Assembly: GCA_030737875.1 (NCBI GenBank)
Contig: CM060912.1
Location: forward strand, 882,221,199-882,285,198
Length of the DNA: 64,000 bases
Reading direction: 5' to 3'
From: Allium sativum
Lineage: Eukaryota; Streptophyta; Magnoliopsida; Asparagales; Amaryllidaceae
The notes beneath the pieces were generated by a model. The model searched no databases. It was not told where the DNA came from and worked only from the letters and a program-made list of their open reading frames with translations. Both the position numbers and the translations under genes were made by a program. The first letter of the stretch is position 1, and each line of letters starts with the position of its first letter. This document shows, in pieces, positions 34,136 through 46,570 of this stretch.

Positions 34136-34336
34136 TGTAATAACCCGGAAATGCGAGCCAGTTTAAATTTTTTATTTTGGCAATTTTAGCGAATTTTGAA
34201 TATTTAAAATGAATTATTTTAAATAATATCGACGAGAAATTTATTTTTGAATATAATTCGAACGTATATATTTATACGCGTCGTCGTTGGAATATAAATA
34301 ATTATATATAATTATAAAAGGAATTAAAATGGCGCG
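34136..34336 (+). repeat. Element 1 right LTR (LTR B), first segment before the nested solo LTR
   Basis: The first 201 bases of LTR B, starting TGTAATAACCCGG, ending in the target sequence GCGCG where the solo LTR entered. LTR B resumes at 41,395. Confidence 0.92.
34332..34336. repeat. Target-site duplication GCGCG, left copy of the solo LTR
   Basis: Repeated at 41,395-41,399. Joining across the insert restores ATGGCGCGGTAGTTCG, matching LTR A at 26,680-26,696 with one base difference. Confidence 0.92.
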
Positions 34337-35254
34337 TGTAACAACCCGAAAATCTGGGCCAGTTTAAAATTTTTATTTCGGCAATTTTAGCGAATTTTGA
34401 TTATTTAAAATGAATTATTTTAAATAAAATCGACGAGAAATTTATTTTGAATAGAATTAGAACGTATATATTATATACGTCGTCGTTAGAATATAATAAT
34501 TATATACATAATTATAAAAGGAATTGAAAATGGCGCGGTAGTTCGATAATTCGATTTCAAACTTCAATTGAACATATCGGGTGCAAAACATTCTGGATTT
34601 TAGTGAAACCAAAAACATTAGGATCTAATTGATAATATCTTTCCAACGAATCCGAAAAATTGAAATTTCATAGCGGGATTCAAAAGATATGTCCAGTTGA
34701 AAATTCTGAATAGTCGCTATGGAATTCAGGCCCTTAAAAATGGAAATTTTGCAAATGACCTCGGATTTCAACGAAACCACTTTTGTTGGATCCGGGATGT
34801 AAAATTATTGCTAGATTCCAAATTTCATAATTTTTCGAATCAATATGTGAGCGTGGCAAAGGAAAACGCGTTTGACCAGTTTCAGTTGATTTTAATCGAC
34901 TGGAAAATGGCCATTTTTCAAACGGTGTCAGAATTTGACGAAACTAGTTTTGTTAGGACCGTATCGTCAACACGAAGCTAGAAAATATTTTTCGGGAATT
35001 TATAGAGTTAGTATGTGACCCCAGTATGTTGAAATGTACGTTTAAAATAGAATATATAGATTTATATTTTAATTTGAATGGAAACTGATCATAACAATCG
35101 AATTAGCCAACATGGCGTATCCCATTGTGTTCGGAATAGGGGTAATTAGCTAGGGGCGACAGTCGTTGGGTCTCGATTGGTGTTAGAAATAAAAAGTCAA
35201 CTTTAAGGAGCAAATAAATTAAATAATATAAAATAATATAAATATCTCAATTCT

Positions 35255-35586
35255 CTTCAGAACCCTAGCCCCTTTTTTTTCACTTGAGCCCGTTCCTCCT
35301 CTAAACCAGAAAACCGTCGCTGCCCTGGACCCTGGCACCCCCGTCGCGACCCCCCCATCTCCGTCGTCCGGCCGCACCTCCTCCTCCCTCTCAGACCCGC
35401 CTCCTCCTTCTCCCTCTCCACCTCGAAATCTCCAAACCCAATAACCCATAGTAAAATCGCCCCCCTGAAATGATGCTCCGCCGCTTCCAGGCCCCACAGT
35501 CCGACCACCCACCGCCTGCGATGGCCTGCGCCCCTCACTCCATCACCTGAAGCCTCCGACGTGGCCATTCTTCCCAAATTCCCACC
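35255..35586 (+). other. GC-rich leader-exon-like block in the solo LTR
   Basis: Begins with an AACCCTAGCCCC motif, is C- and CpG-rich, and ends CCCACC followed by GTGAGT (donor GT at 35,587-35,588). Its sequence differs greatly from the LTR A block, yet position, composition and donor are kept. Confidence 0.45.
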
Positions 35587-35834
35587 GTGAGTCTTTATTT
35601 TCCTTTTTATTTATGCGTATAATTAAAAATATGGGGTTTATATGAATAATTTCAAAGAAAAAATAGGGTTTTTAAAGAAATGGCTTTGAAAGCTAAGATC
35701 TTTGCACATGAAAGTTGTTGTTTATAAAAAGTTAAGATTTTAATCTATAAGGAATATAATTTTTATAAAGTAGAAATATTAAAAATATGATTTTTATATA
35801 ATGTAGATATTAAAAATTTGATTTTTATACTATA

Positions 35835-36246
35835 GGAATTATAAAAATATGATTTTTATAAGTTGAAGAGCGATAGGAAAATATTGTTTTTAGTTGAGAA
35901 AGGATAAGATTTTGAAACAAAGAAAGGTTAGATTTTTATAAGATTAAAAATATGATTTTTATATTATAGAAAGAATAAAAATATGATTTTTATAAGTTGA
36001 AGAGCGATAGGAAAATATTGTTTTTAGTTGAGAAAGGATAAGATTTTGAAACAAAGAAAGGTTAGATTTTTATAAGATTAAAAATATGATTTTTATATTA
36101 TAGAAAGAATAAAAATATGATTTTTATAAGTTGAAGAGCGATAGGAAAATATTGTTTTTAGTTGAGAAAGGATAAGATTTTGAAACAAAGAAAGGTTAGA
36201 TTTTTATAAGATTAAAAATATGTTTTTTATATTATAGAAAGAATAA
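35835..36246 (+). repeat. 134-bp tandem repeat in the solo LTR, about 3 copies
   Basis: AGTTGAAGAGCGATAGGAAA recurs at 35,861, 35,995 and 36,129, an exact period of 134. Copies are nearly identical, so the expansion is recent. The unit is absent from LTRs A and B. Confidence 0.9.
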
Positions 36247-36262
36247 AGATATGATTTTTATT

Positions 36263-36465
36263 ATATATACGTCGAAGTAAAAATGTGATTTTTATATATT
36301 GAACAGCGAAGTAAAAATGTGATTTTTATATATTGAACAGCGAAGTAAAAATGTGATTTTTATATATTGAACAGCGAAGTAAAAATGTGATTTTTATATA
36401 TTGAACAGCGAAGTAAAAATGTGATTTTTATATATTGAATAGCGAAGTAAAAATTCGATTTTTAC
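36263..36465 (+). repeat. 34-bp tandem repeat in the solo LTR, about 6 copies
   Basis: Unit GAAGTAAAAATGTGATTTTT plus ATATATTGAACAGC. Copies are almost identical except the first and last. Confidence 0.92.
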
Positions 36466-36767
36466 ATATGTAGAGAATACGGGCAACGAAGATAACAAAA
36501 GGGCGAGAACGACGAAGATTTCTGTAAAAGAAGAGTCAAGATGATTGGATAGCTATAGGTGAGAATTTCTCACCTTTCAATTTCTTTTTCTAGTTATATA
36601 TATATATACTAGGATGCAGACGGTGCTTAGTAGCACCCGACACAATCGTCCACAGACCATGGACTTGTTTGTTTTGATTGCAAAAATTAATTAGAGTATT
36701 TGATTGAAATTGGATTGTTTGGTGAAATGAAATTGATATGATTGATGTGTGAATGGCGTGGGCCTTC

Positions 36768-36808
36768 ACTAGACCGGGGATAAGGCTAGGCCTTGTCCCG
36801 TTTCTAGT
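36768..36808 (+). other. Conserved strong hairpin, solo LTR
   Basis: Same hairpin as at 28,855-28,895. One C-to-T change turns a stem G-C pair into a G-U pair. Confidence 0.65.
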
Positions 36809-37320
36809 ATCGTGCCGTTATGCCGCCGAAATTTTCTAAAATATGTTAGAAAAATAAAAATATCATTTTATTTAAAGAATGAACTGAATAAAATGTTTTA
36901 TCGTTAAAAATATAATTTTTAACGTGAAGTGAATAAATAAATATTCATTTACAAACCGGACGGTTTGTTTATGTACACCTATTTGAATGACATTGATTGG
37001 GACGATAAATTTTACACGTCGCCCAACTGCACAAATAAAATCTGTGTTTGATTGTTTGAAACCCCACACGGGTGTTGGGATGAAATTTGAAGTTCACTCA
37101 TCCTGATTGATTAAATATGTCGATCGATTGATTGACAGGCTGCTATAAGCGTTAGATATCTATATTTGATGCTTATACAGTGTAGTGCACTTTGGTTGAT
37201 GGTTGATTATTTTTCAATGCTATTATATGTGTGTAATTTATGAAAATCCATATAATTAACATTATATGGTGATTGATTGGGCCTCATTCCAATTTAGAAA
37301 ATAAAGAATAAGATAAAATA

Positions 37321-37575
37321 AAGGTTCATGTGTTGACAGTACTCATCCATTGAGATTGGTCATGTGTTGAACGAAATATTTTAGTAATAAAATTTACATC
37401 TTTATTAATATAAAATAAAGGTTCATGTGTTGACAGTACTCATCCATTGAGATTGGTCATGTGTTGAACGAAATATTTTAGTAACAAAATTTACATCTTT
37501 ATTAATATAAAATAAAGGTTCATGTGTTGACAGTACTCATCCATTGAGATTGGTCATGTGTTGAACGAAATATTT
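37321..37575 (+). repeat. 97-bp tandem repeat, solo LTR, 2.6 copies
   Basis: AAGGTTCATGTGTTGACAGT recurs at 37,321, 37,418 and 37,515. Confidence 0.92.
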
Positions 37576-37705
37576 TGATAATAACAACTATCTTGAAAAA
37601 GAAATATTTGAAATAGAATATTTGAAAATAGAAATTTATGAAGCCGTGTTGATTAGATTGACGCCATTTTGACGTGAACGATATTTATATCGATTTTATT
37701 CATTT

Positions 37706-38090
37706 CGAAATGAATTGAATTAAGAACGATTTCGAAATGAATTGAATTAAAAACGATTTCTAAATGAATTGAATTGAAAACGATTTCGAAATGAATTGAA
37801 TTAAAAACGATTTCGAAATAAGTTGAATTGAAAACGATTTCGAAATAAATTGAATTGAAAACGATTTCGAAATGAATTGAATTAAAAACGATTTCGAAAT
37901 GAATTGAATTAAAAACGATTTCGAAATGAATTGAATTAAAAACGATTTCGAAATGAATTGAATTAAAAACGATTTCAAAATGAATTGAATTGAAAACGAT
38001 TTCGAAATAAATTGAATTGAAAACGATTTCGAAATGAATTGAATTGAAAACGATTTCAAAATGAATTGAATTGAAAACGAATTCAAATTG
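37706..38090 (+). repeat. 27-bp minisatellite, solo LTR, about 14 copies
   Basis: Unit CGAAATGAATTGAATTAAAA plus ACGATTT. Same length and position as the LTR A array but a different consensus, so each subfamily amplified its own variant. Confidence 0.95.
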
Positions 38091-38956
38091 AATTGAAAGC
38101 GAATTGAAATGAATTCAAATTGAATTGAATAGAAATGAATATTAAAACGAATTTATAAAGAAGAATTCAACTTTGATTTGAATTGAAAAGGAAGTTGAAA
38201 TTGCTTTTGAAACGAATTTAAAACTATTTATATAATTCGTTTTAAATAGTAATCGACGAAATATATATTATATATAATATAATGGCCTGAATGGAACGCG
38301 CCGCGCCGCGGCAGTTCGTGAATTTCGACCATTTATTTCAAACGCACATTACGGGAGATCCGACCGTCGGATTCTCCTAAAACTGAAACCGTTGGGTTCG
38401 TATCGAAAAGAGCTTTCTAACGAATATTAGAAATTAGAAATCTAACGGTTGGATTTGGAGATACGTCCAAATCAAATTCGAAAAAGGTCGCTGTAAGTGC
38501 AGTTCGATGACCGTTGATGGAAATCGACTGTACGGGCCTTTATAAAATTATTAAAAATAGTAATAATTTGTGTAAAATCATAAGAAATGGTTTAGAAAGG
38601 ATTGGGATGAAAAACTCCATATTTGAAAAGATAAAAATAGATTTTTATCTAAATGAACTAGTTTTGAACTAGAATTATAATTCTATTTATTTTTAAATAA
38701 ATAAATTGAATATGAAAAGGGTTTTAAAAATAGCCAGCATTTCCAATGATTACATCAGAGTGGATTTGAATCGAAATTGTCTTCGGAATATTTCGATGTT
38801 GGAATTCGTGATTATACAGATGTTGTTATGGAAATTTGAAAGATATATATTTATATCGTTATTTCCAATACGACATTTGTTAGTCGTAGAATTTGATATT
38901 GAATATAAGCCGATATATTTTCTATTCAGAGCCTTGTATTGAATATCAAATGTGAT

Positions 38957-39420
38957 TTGGGTTTGTCGTGAATGGTGTCTTCACTAACGCTGTTCTTGAA
39001 CCCAGTTGAGAAAAGATTAAATCTTTTTATTTAGATTTAATGAAGTGTACCAATTAAGCAATATTTAATTGGAATTGAACTGATATTGATTCTTGGGTTT
39101 ATCGTGAATGGTGTTTTTAAATAACACTCGTTCTTTAACCCGATAATTAATGAATGTGATTTTGGGTTTATCGTGAACCGTGTTTTAAATGACACTGATT
39201 CTTTAACCCAGTCGAAGATTAAAACTAAGTGGAGTTTTAATGAATCTTTAATTAGATTGAAATGATCGAAAATGGAGTATCACCAGTTTTGCTCCAGGCG
39301 ATAGTTAAATCTTTAATTAGATTTGAACGTGAAATGGTAATTGAATTTACCGATAACACTGTGGTGTTAGATATGAAGTATTACCAGTTTTACTTCATGG
39401 GATGAATAGGTTGGGATGGG
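38957..39420 (+). other. Row of hairpins, solo LTR
   Basis: Counterpart of 30,804-31,129, with three rather than two GGGTT...AACCC modules, then GGAG...CTCC, AAATCTTTAATTAGATTT, a GGTAA...TTACC stem, AACACTGTGGTGTT and ATGAAG...CTTCAT. Confidence 0.55.
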
Positions 39421-41394
39421 GAAATTAAAATAAATAATTACTTCGGTAAGGTTCGCTAATCCCGACTAGTTTGAATTGAGATTCAAAAATAGAATAAAGA
39501 ATAAATTCAAGGAATTTATCTTGGATAAAATTAATGGGAACCTTTCCCTATGAATGTGAAATTTAGAAACTAACTGTCGGTTATCCAAGCAGAATGGTTT
39601 TCTGGATATTGATCTGATGTTGGTTTCGGCCTTCGGGGTTAATATTTAGGAAATTATTCTCTTGATTAATTTACGGTTAGTGACTGATGAATTGGAATGA
39701 GGCGTATGTTGTGTTTGTGTAACACTTATTTAAAATATACGCGAGTTGTTTGGAAAGACCGGGTTTATCCCATTCTGAATAACTGATACGACGATAAGTC
39801 GAAGATGAAGACGGTGGTCGAAGACCAGAAGTCTTCACGTCGTTTGGGTGATTACTGATGATCTTGATTGGGCTGTACACCCAAGAAGATGGAAACAGTT
39901 GGTGATCGTCCAGACGTACTTGGAGATCGATGGATATGCGGGGTACTAGGTGCCTCCGGTTTCGTTCAGACCTAGAACGGACTTGTAAATGGACTGTATG
40001 TCTTACATTGGATTTTAGTCCGTGTGATTGATCTCTATTAAATATATATCTGTTTGGAGGCGGAGAATTTATTCTCTTGCTTAACGCCCTTTTCTGAGAC
40101 GTACGAGCTCAGGGGTTATATATTGATGGATATCAAACGCATGGAGTGAATTGCCTGTGTGGCATGCCTAAGTGGCAATTGATCGAGGCTTCTGTTGAAA
40201 AGCAAAGTCTTGTGGTGATGATCAAAGCACGGCCTTTGTGGCGTAGCTTTGTGTAACGTTTACTTCGCGAGTATCACACCAGGTATGAACCAAAAACGGG
40301 AGACGGACCTCAAGGAGGGCATGCGTTTCCTTCTAGCTAAAAAGTGGCGTCAGTGGTTTTACACGCCCTGACGAGTTTGACTTATGTGGTTGTTGCTGTT
40401 GCGAGGCGCCTCGGATTGATCGGTCGTTCTCGAACCGATGGAGTCATTTAGTTGGCTCACTTACACCTCAAAGGGCGGCGAAACGCATGTTCAGGGTTTA
40501 AGTTTAATCCACATCGGTGGACCGGCCCTATCGCTCCAAGGGTCGATGCGTTTTGATCCTGAAACTTGGGCTAGATAGTCTCGAATCGGTTGAGGACTAT
40601 CTTTTGCCTCGGTTCATAGACGGAAATCCAATTTCCAAATACGTGACATTTGCGGTTTTATTTGTAAACCTATATATGGCGACATAGTGGTATGGGGCAT
40701 TCATGCCGCCTATGATTGGTACTTATGATTTGAAGTTGTTTTATACACTATACACTTATTATAGTATCAAATAATTTCTTTTAAACGTATCAAGCATTCT
40801 TGGCTATTATAAGGTAAAAACCCTATCCCCCGGCTTGCGTTGCATTGTGTGATAGGACCTGGGTCTTATAATAGCTTCATTTTTCTTTATTTAGCATTGC
40901 GCTGTTGTTTTATGCACTGGTGTTCTTGGGAGGAAACCCGTTCCGTGTTATACGGCGTGGTCCCTTGATTTACCTAACTTTAAAAATAAAGATTAATAAC
41001 TGTTTTAGTTCTCACACCAGTCCCATGACTGACCTGGAGTTTATTGTTTTAACCTAAACTCTGGGTGCCCTTATTTTGACACGGGCAGCTAGTAGTTTTG
41101 GTTTTGCAGATTTATATTCACAGGATCCTAGTTTACAGCTGGAACGATATCCGGAAAGCTTTGTATCCGTATATCTCTTCTAGTTGTGTATTGTATTATT
41201 TTCCGCTGCTATGTATTTAAATGTAATTTAAATCTCTGATATTTCTGTGTAATATTCATTTATACTCTGTATATTCTTGTAATCTGATGCATTGTTGTAA
41301 TACACAATGAAATGTTCTTTCGTATGCGTTCTGTTTTGGTTTGTTCTCGAACTATCCGACACTTTCCTTTACGGGGAAGTTACGGGTTTTTACA

Positions 41395-41399
41395 GCGCG
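41395..41399. repeat. Target-site duplication GCGCG, right copy of the solo LTR
   Basis: Matches 34,332-34,336. Confidence 0.92.
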
Positions 41400-43556
41400 G
41401 TAGTTCGATAATTCGATTTCAAACTTCAATTGAATGTACCGGGTGCAAAACAATCCGGATTTTCGTGAAACCAATAATAGGATCTATTTGAGAATTTCTT
41501 TCTAACGAATCCGAATAATTGAAATTTCATAGCGGGAATCAAAAGATATGTCCAGTTGAAAATTCTGAATGGTCGCTATGGAATTCTTGCCCTTAAAAAT
41601 GGAAATTTTGCAAACGACCTCGGATTTCGACGAAACCACTTTTGTTGGATCCGTGATGTCAAGTTATTGCTAGGTTTTAAATTTCATAATTTTTCGAATC
41701 AATATGCGAGCATGGCAAAGGAAAACGCGTTTGACCAGTTTCAGTTGATTTTAATCGACTGGAAATTGGCCATTTTTCAAACGATCTCAGAATTAGATGA
41801 AACTAGTTTTGTTAGAACCGTATCATCAATACGAAGCTAGAAAATATTTTTCTGGAATTTTTTGGGTCCGTATGTGGTCCCGGTAAATGAAAATGTGCAT
41901 TTAAAATTGAATATATAAAGAATTATACTTTAAATTCAACGGAAACTGATTGTAACGGTCGAAATGGCCTGCGATACATATCCCATTGTGTTTGTGATGG
42001 GGGTAAAACGCTAGGGACGACAGTCGACGGTTTGATTTGGAGTTCATATGAAAAGTCAACTTAGGAGAGAGAAAAATAAAATAATATAAAACTCTCCAAT
42101 TAAATCCCTCTCCCCTTTCTTTCTCTCTCCCCGTGGAAATCAGATGAAATAAAAAAAAAGAGAGAAAAAGGGCGAAGCCCTAGCCGCCGTGATCGACTCC
42201 CGTGCCATCGTCGCCGCCCCCCCCTCTGTGCTCTGCCTCCTCCCTCTTCCATCTCCTGCAACCGACCTCGCCTGAAACCCCCAAACCCCACCACCAATTC
42301 GAGCCCGCGTCCCTGTCATGCGCCCCCTCCAACTGCGCACCTCCGAGCCCTTCGCCAGCAAGCCACCCGCGACGCCGGAGCTCGTCCGCACCCCCACTGA
42401 TGAACGCAGCACCCCTCCGCCCCCCGACGCGTGACGAACCCCTTCCCACTTCTGTTTTTTTTTTCAACTGTAAGTTTCCTTTCCTTTTATTTATTATTTT
42501 TCTTTATTAGTTGAACGTAAATAGGTTTTAAAAGATACAAAAATCAGTTTTGTTTATTATGAATATGAAATCAAATTTTTATTGATAATAAAGTTTATAT
42601 TTTTATAGATAAAGCTTTAATTTTTAATTAGAGAGAAGGTTCGATCTTTAATTTCAAGAAAGGAGGGATTTTTTATAACATGAAAGCTTATATTTTTAAA
42701 GGGAAAAGTTAAATTTTTATACATAAAAAGTTTAGATTTTTAACATGATAAAGGTCGGATTTTTAATGATATAAAGGTGTGATTTTTTTTTAATGAAGTA
42801 AGGACGAGATTTTTAACTAAGTTAAAAATATAATTTTTATATAATCAAGAAGTTAAAAATATAATTTTTATACTAGTGGCATATTAAAAATATGATTTTT
42901 ACTTAGGTAGAGTATTAAAAATATGGTTTTTGTTAAAGTAGAAATATATAAATCTAATTTTTATATAGTTATGATAATAAAAATTAAATCTTTAACATTG
43001 AAAATGCGAAATCTTTAACATTGGAAAGACGATACTTTATATAAGGAAAGACGTTATTTTTATATATATAAATTAGCGATAAAAATTCGATTTTTATTAT
43101 ATATGAAGCGAAATAAAGATTCAATCTTTATATAAGGAGTAGAAATATAAAAATATAATTTTTATATAGAAAGAAGCGTTGTAAATATATGAAGTGAAAT
43201 AAAAATCTGAACTTTATTTTATCGTGAAGTAGAGAGAATATAAAAATGTGATTTTTATATATGTAGTGAATACGGGCAACGAAAGTGACGAAAGATGAAA
43301 AGGTGAAGATTTCTTACATAAGAAGAGTCGTGGCGTGTGATTTAGCTTGGGTGAGAATTTCTCACTCTTCAATCTCTTTTTCTAGTTATAAATATATACT
43401 AGGATGCAGGCGGTGTTTAGTAGCACCCGACACCACTGTCCACAGACCATGGACTTGTTTGTTTGGTTGCATAGATTAGTTAAATTATTTGATCTAGAGT
43501 TGGTTGTTTGGTGAAATGAAATTGATTTGATTGATATGTGTATAGCGTGGGCCATC

Positions 43557-43597
43557 ACTAGACCGGGGATAAGGCTAGGCCTTGTCCCATTTCTAGT
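43557..43597 (+). other. Conserved strong hairpin, LTR B
   Basis: Counterpart of 28,855-28,895. One substitution makes a G-U pair in the stem. Confidence 0.65.
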
Positions 43598-44666
43598 ATC
43601 GTGCCGTTATACCGCTTAAATTTTCTAAAATAAATTAGAAAAATAAAAATATCATTTTATTGAATAAATGAACCGAATAGAATATCATAGGTTGAATAAA
43701 ATAATTTGATCGTTAAAAATATAATTTTTAACGTGAATATGAATATAGTGAATATGAATAAATAAATATTCATTTACAAAGCGGACGGTTTGTTTATGTA
43801 CACCTATTTGGAGGACATTGATTGGGACGATAAATTTTACACATCGCCCAACTGCACATATAAAAATCTGTGTTTGATTGTTTGAAACCCCACACGGGTA
43901 TTGGGATAAAATACAGTATACACTAATCCCAATAATTAGTTATATGTCGATCGATTGATTGACAGGCTGTTATAAGCGTTAGATATCTATATTTGATGCT
44001 TATACAGTGTAGTGCACTTTGGATGATGGTTGATTATTTATCGTTGCTATTATATACATTTGTCGTATGGAATCCATATAATTAACTTTATATGGTAATT
44101 GATTGGGCCTCAATCCAATTTAGAAAATAAAGAACATTATAAATAAAGGTTCATTTGTTGACCGTACTCATCCGTTGAGATTAGTCATGTGTTGAACGAA
44201 ATATTTTAACAATAAAATTTATATCTTTATCATTATAAAATAAAGGTTCATGTGTTGACAGTACTCATCCGTTGAGATTAGTCATGTGTTGAATGAAATA
44301 TTTTAACAATAAAATTTACATCTTTATCATATAAAATTAGAAACTAACTGGAAAATAGATAAGATGAGTGGTCTCCTGGATATTGATCTGATGTTGGTTT
44401 CGGCCTTCGGGGTTAATATTCAGGGAATCGTTCTCTTACTAATTTACGGTTGGAGTCTGATTTGAAATCAAACGATAGATACCATAATTTTTATAAAATA
44501 TATTAAATAACAAAAATAGTCACACGTGGACAGTACTCATTTGTTGAGATTAGTCATGTGTTGACAAACATTTGTAAATAGAATAACGAAGTTATTGAAA
44601 AATACAAAGTCGTGTTGATTAGAGATGCGCTATTTTGATGCGAACGATATTTATATCGATTATATT

Positions 44667-45041
44667 CGAATTTGAACTGAATTGAATAGAAAACGAATTT
44701 GAACTGAATTGAATAGAAAACGAATTTGAACTGAATTGAACAGAAAACGAATTTGAACTGAATTGAATAGAAAACGAATTTGAACTGAATTGAATAGAAA
44801 ACGAATTTGAACTAAATTGAATAGAAAACGAATTTGAATTGAATTGAAAACGAATTTGAACTGAATTGAATAGAAAACGAATTTGAACTGAATTGAATAG
44901 AAAAAAATTTGAATTGAATTGAATAGAAAACGAATTTGAACTGAATTGAATAGAAAATGAATTTGAACTGAATTGAACAGAAAACGAATTTGAACTGAAT
45001 TGAATAGAAAACGAATTTGAACTGAATTGAATAGAAAACGA
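44667..45041 (+). repeat. 27-bp minisatellite, LTR B, about 14 copies
   Basis: The same unit as in LTR A, but about 14 copies against 8, with one 22-bp short copy. LTRs are identical at insertion, so the array changed length afterwards. Confidence 0.95.
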
Positions 45042-46546
45042 ATTCAAATTGAATTGAAATTTGAATTGAATTTAAATGGATTTTAAAACGAATATATAAG
45101 AAAAAAAAATTCAATTTTGATTTGAATTGGAAATAGAAGTTGAAATGTTTTTGAAACGAATTTAAAACTATTTATAAAATTCGTTTTAAATAGTAATCGA
45201 CGAAATATATATTATATATATTATATATATAATATAATGGCCTGAATAGAACCCGCCGCGCCGCGGCAGTTCGTAAATTTCGACCATTAACTTCGAACGG
45301 ACATTATGGGAGATCCGACCGTCAGATTCTCCTAAAACCGGAACCATTAGGTTCGTATCAAAAAGAGCTTTCTAACGAATATTAGAAATTTGAAATCCAA
45401 CAGTTGGATTTGGAGATATGTCTAAATCAAATTTGGAAAAGGTCGCTGTAAGTGCAGTTCGATGGCCGTTGATGCAAATCGACTGTACGGACCTTGATAA
45501 AATTATTAAAAATAGTAATAATTTGTGTAAAATCATAAGAAATGATTTGGGAAAAATTAGGATGAAAAACTCCATATTTTAAAAGATAAAAATAGATTTT
45601 TATCGAAATGAACTAGTTTTGAACTAAAATTAAAACCCATTTATTTTTAAATAAATAAATTGGATTTGAAATGGGTTTTAAATAGAATTGATTTGTGGGT
45701 TTATCGTGAAGGGTGTTTTAAATAACACTTGTTCTTTAACCCGATAATAAATAGAATGTGATTTGGGTTTATCGTGAACTGTGTTTTAAATGACATTAGT
45801 TCTTTAACCCAGTAAAAGGAGTTTTAATGAATCCGCAATTAGATTGAAATGTGAATTGATAATTTAAATTATCAAATTTAGAAAGTGAGCGAGAATGGAG
45901 TATCACCAGTTTTGCTCCAAAACGATAGTCAAATCTTTAATTAGATTTGAACGTGAAATGGTAATTAATTTTACCGATAACACCATGGTGTTAGATATGG
46001 AGTATTACCAGTTTTGCTTCATGGGATGAATAGGTTGGGATTGGGAAATAAAATAAATAATTACTTCGGCGTGGTTCGCTAATCCCGACTAGTTTGGAAA
46101 ACAAAAATTTGGTTTGAAATGACATACAAAGGAAGATTAAAGAATAAATTTAAAGAATTTATCTTTGATAAAATTAATGGGAACCTTTTCCTAAGAATAT
46201 GAAATTTAGAAACTAGCTGTATATTAGCTAAGAAGAATGGTTTCCTGGGTATTGATCTGATGTTGGTTTCGGCCTTTGGGGTTAATATTGATTTACGGTT
46301 AGTGGCTGCTGAATTGGAATGAGGGGTATGTTGTGTTTGTGTAACATTTGATTACTATATACGCGGGTTGTTCGGAAAGGCCGGGTTTATACCCATTCTG
46401 AATAACCGATTCGACTATAAGTCGAAGATGATGACGGTGATCGAAGACCAGAAGTCTTCACATCGTTTGGATAATTACTGATGATCCTGATTGGGATGTA
46501 CACCCAAGAGGATGGAAATAGTTGGTGGTCGTCCAGACGTACTTGG

Positions 46547-46570
46547 TTTAAACGTACCAAGCATGTTTGG
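46547..46570 (+). other. 24-base templated filler at a 780-bp deletion in LTR B
   Basis: After GACGTACTTGG, LTR B lacks the 780 bp present in LTR A (31,674-32,453) and carries 24 bases copied from 46,605-46,628 (starts TTTAAACGTACCAAGCATG). Filler copied from nearby DNA is a signature of error-prone double-strand-break repair. Confidence 0.85.

Larger units (their letters stand above)
34337..41394 (+). mobile_element. Nested solo LTR of the same family, 7,058 bp
   Basis: Begins TGTAACAACCCG and ends GGGTTTTTACA, flanked by a perfect GCGCG duplication (34,332-34,336 and 41,395-41,399). It has the full set of family LTR landmarks in order (W-box, GC-rich leader with GTGAGT donor, hairpin, 97-bp repeats, 27-bp minisatellite, hairpin row, acceptor), but no internal domain or second LTR, so it is the product of LTR-LTR recombination. 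It is clearly more diverged from LTR A than LTR B is, so it represents another subfamily. Confidence 0.9.

Noticed and set aside
37760..38086. Long repetitive ORFs in the minisatellites (also 44,619-45,114, 55,382-55,627, 63,259-63,549)
   Set aside because: By-products of a 27-bp period, a multiple of three, in DNA without stops in one frame.
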